DNA from: JAGOCV01 sp049445855
GTDB taxonomy: Bacteria; Pseudomonadota; Gammaproteobacteria; Burkholderiales; Burkholderiaceae_C
DNA: 64,000 bases
Direction of reading: 5' to 3'
NCBI RefSeq assembly: GCF_049445855.1
Contig: NZ_JBMSDV010000002.1
Span: 310,001 to 374,000, forward strand
Shown: positions 63,938 through 64,000 of the stretch, one piece after another
Layout of the letters: every line of letters begins with the position of its first letter
Numbering within the stretch: the first letter of the stretch is position 1
Position numbers and translations under genes: made by a program
The notes under the pieces: model-generated
Seen by the model: the letters and a program-made list of their open reading frames with translations, nothing else
What the model was told of the DNA's origin: nothing
Databases searched by the model: none

Positions 63938-64000
63938 CAAGCGGGACGACCCGCAGGGCAGGATCATCGGCGCAATCTGCAGATAATGAATCAACTCCGT

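Overview
The window is a 64 kb piece of a GC-rich betaproteobacterial chromosome, most likely a member of the Burkholderiales near the Comamonadaceae. The reasons are the rpsF-priB-rpsR-rplI-dnaB block, the alaA-hom-thrC-mobB-moeA-moaD-moaE-(SulP)-clpB order, the Bug-type (TctC) binding proteins and the divergent ppsR/ppsA pair. This placement is inference from gene content; no rRNA or tRNA gene lies in the window. Coding density is very high and I see no phage, insertion sequence, integron or CRISPR array.

Region 1 (1-13.3 kb, all minus strand) looks like an iron-responsive envelope region. A Fur-like box at 13290-13308 precedes imelysin (IrpA type), a di-haem DUF1111 cytochrome, a second imelysin and a Tat-exported DUF1513 protein. 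A second Fur-like box at 8149-8172 precedes a PepSY membrane protein, a DUF2271 protein with an ApbE-type flavinylation motif, a DUF4198 protein, the flavin transferase ApbE, and a membrane-anchored P450-reductase-like NADPH flavoprotein. macA and macB follow after 21 bases on the same strand. Together these could form an NADPH-driven extracytoplasmic electron-transfer chain tied to iron acquisition. bfr (iron storage) and ahpC/ahpF (peroxide removal) follow at 13.4-16.4 kb.

Region 2 (16.5-35.4 kb) holds ppsR/ppsA, an unusual Na+/solute symporter with a coiled-coil insert and an EF-hand loop, the S6-PriB-S18-L9 operon, dnaB, and then an apparent envelope-lipid locus: ugd, an LplT-like transporter, a GT4 glycosyltransferase, an unknown membrane protein, a membrane-anchored class III aminotransferase and a phosphatidylserine decarboxylase. 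phoH, bcp and an Mth938-family gene follow.

Region 3 (35.4-53.4 kb) is mostly housekeeping: alanine and threonine synthesis, molybdopterin synthesis, a SulP-STAS-cyclic-nucleotide-domain protein, clpB behind a sigma-32-type promoter, a MurA paralogue, an AraC regulator with divergent MFS and TauE/SafE transporters, lumazine synthase under an FMN riboswitch, and an apparently exported methyltransferase.

Region 4 (53.4-64 kb) is a catabolic island on the minus strand. A TetR regulator, a complete tripartite tricarboxylate-type transporter (TctC, TctB, TctA), a xylose-isomerase-like TIM-barrel protein and an enolase-superfamily enzyme form one unit. A second TctC, a Gfo/Idh/MocA oxidoreductase, a DUF993 aldolase-like protein and another TIM-barrel protein form the next. 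Near-identical palindromes (ATTCAC-N6-GTGAAT) lie at both promoters, with a third between the units, pointing to one local TetR regulon for an unidentified sugar-acid-like substrate. This island and the iron/flavin locus are the best candidates for undescribed systems.
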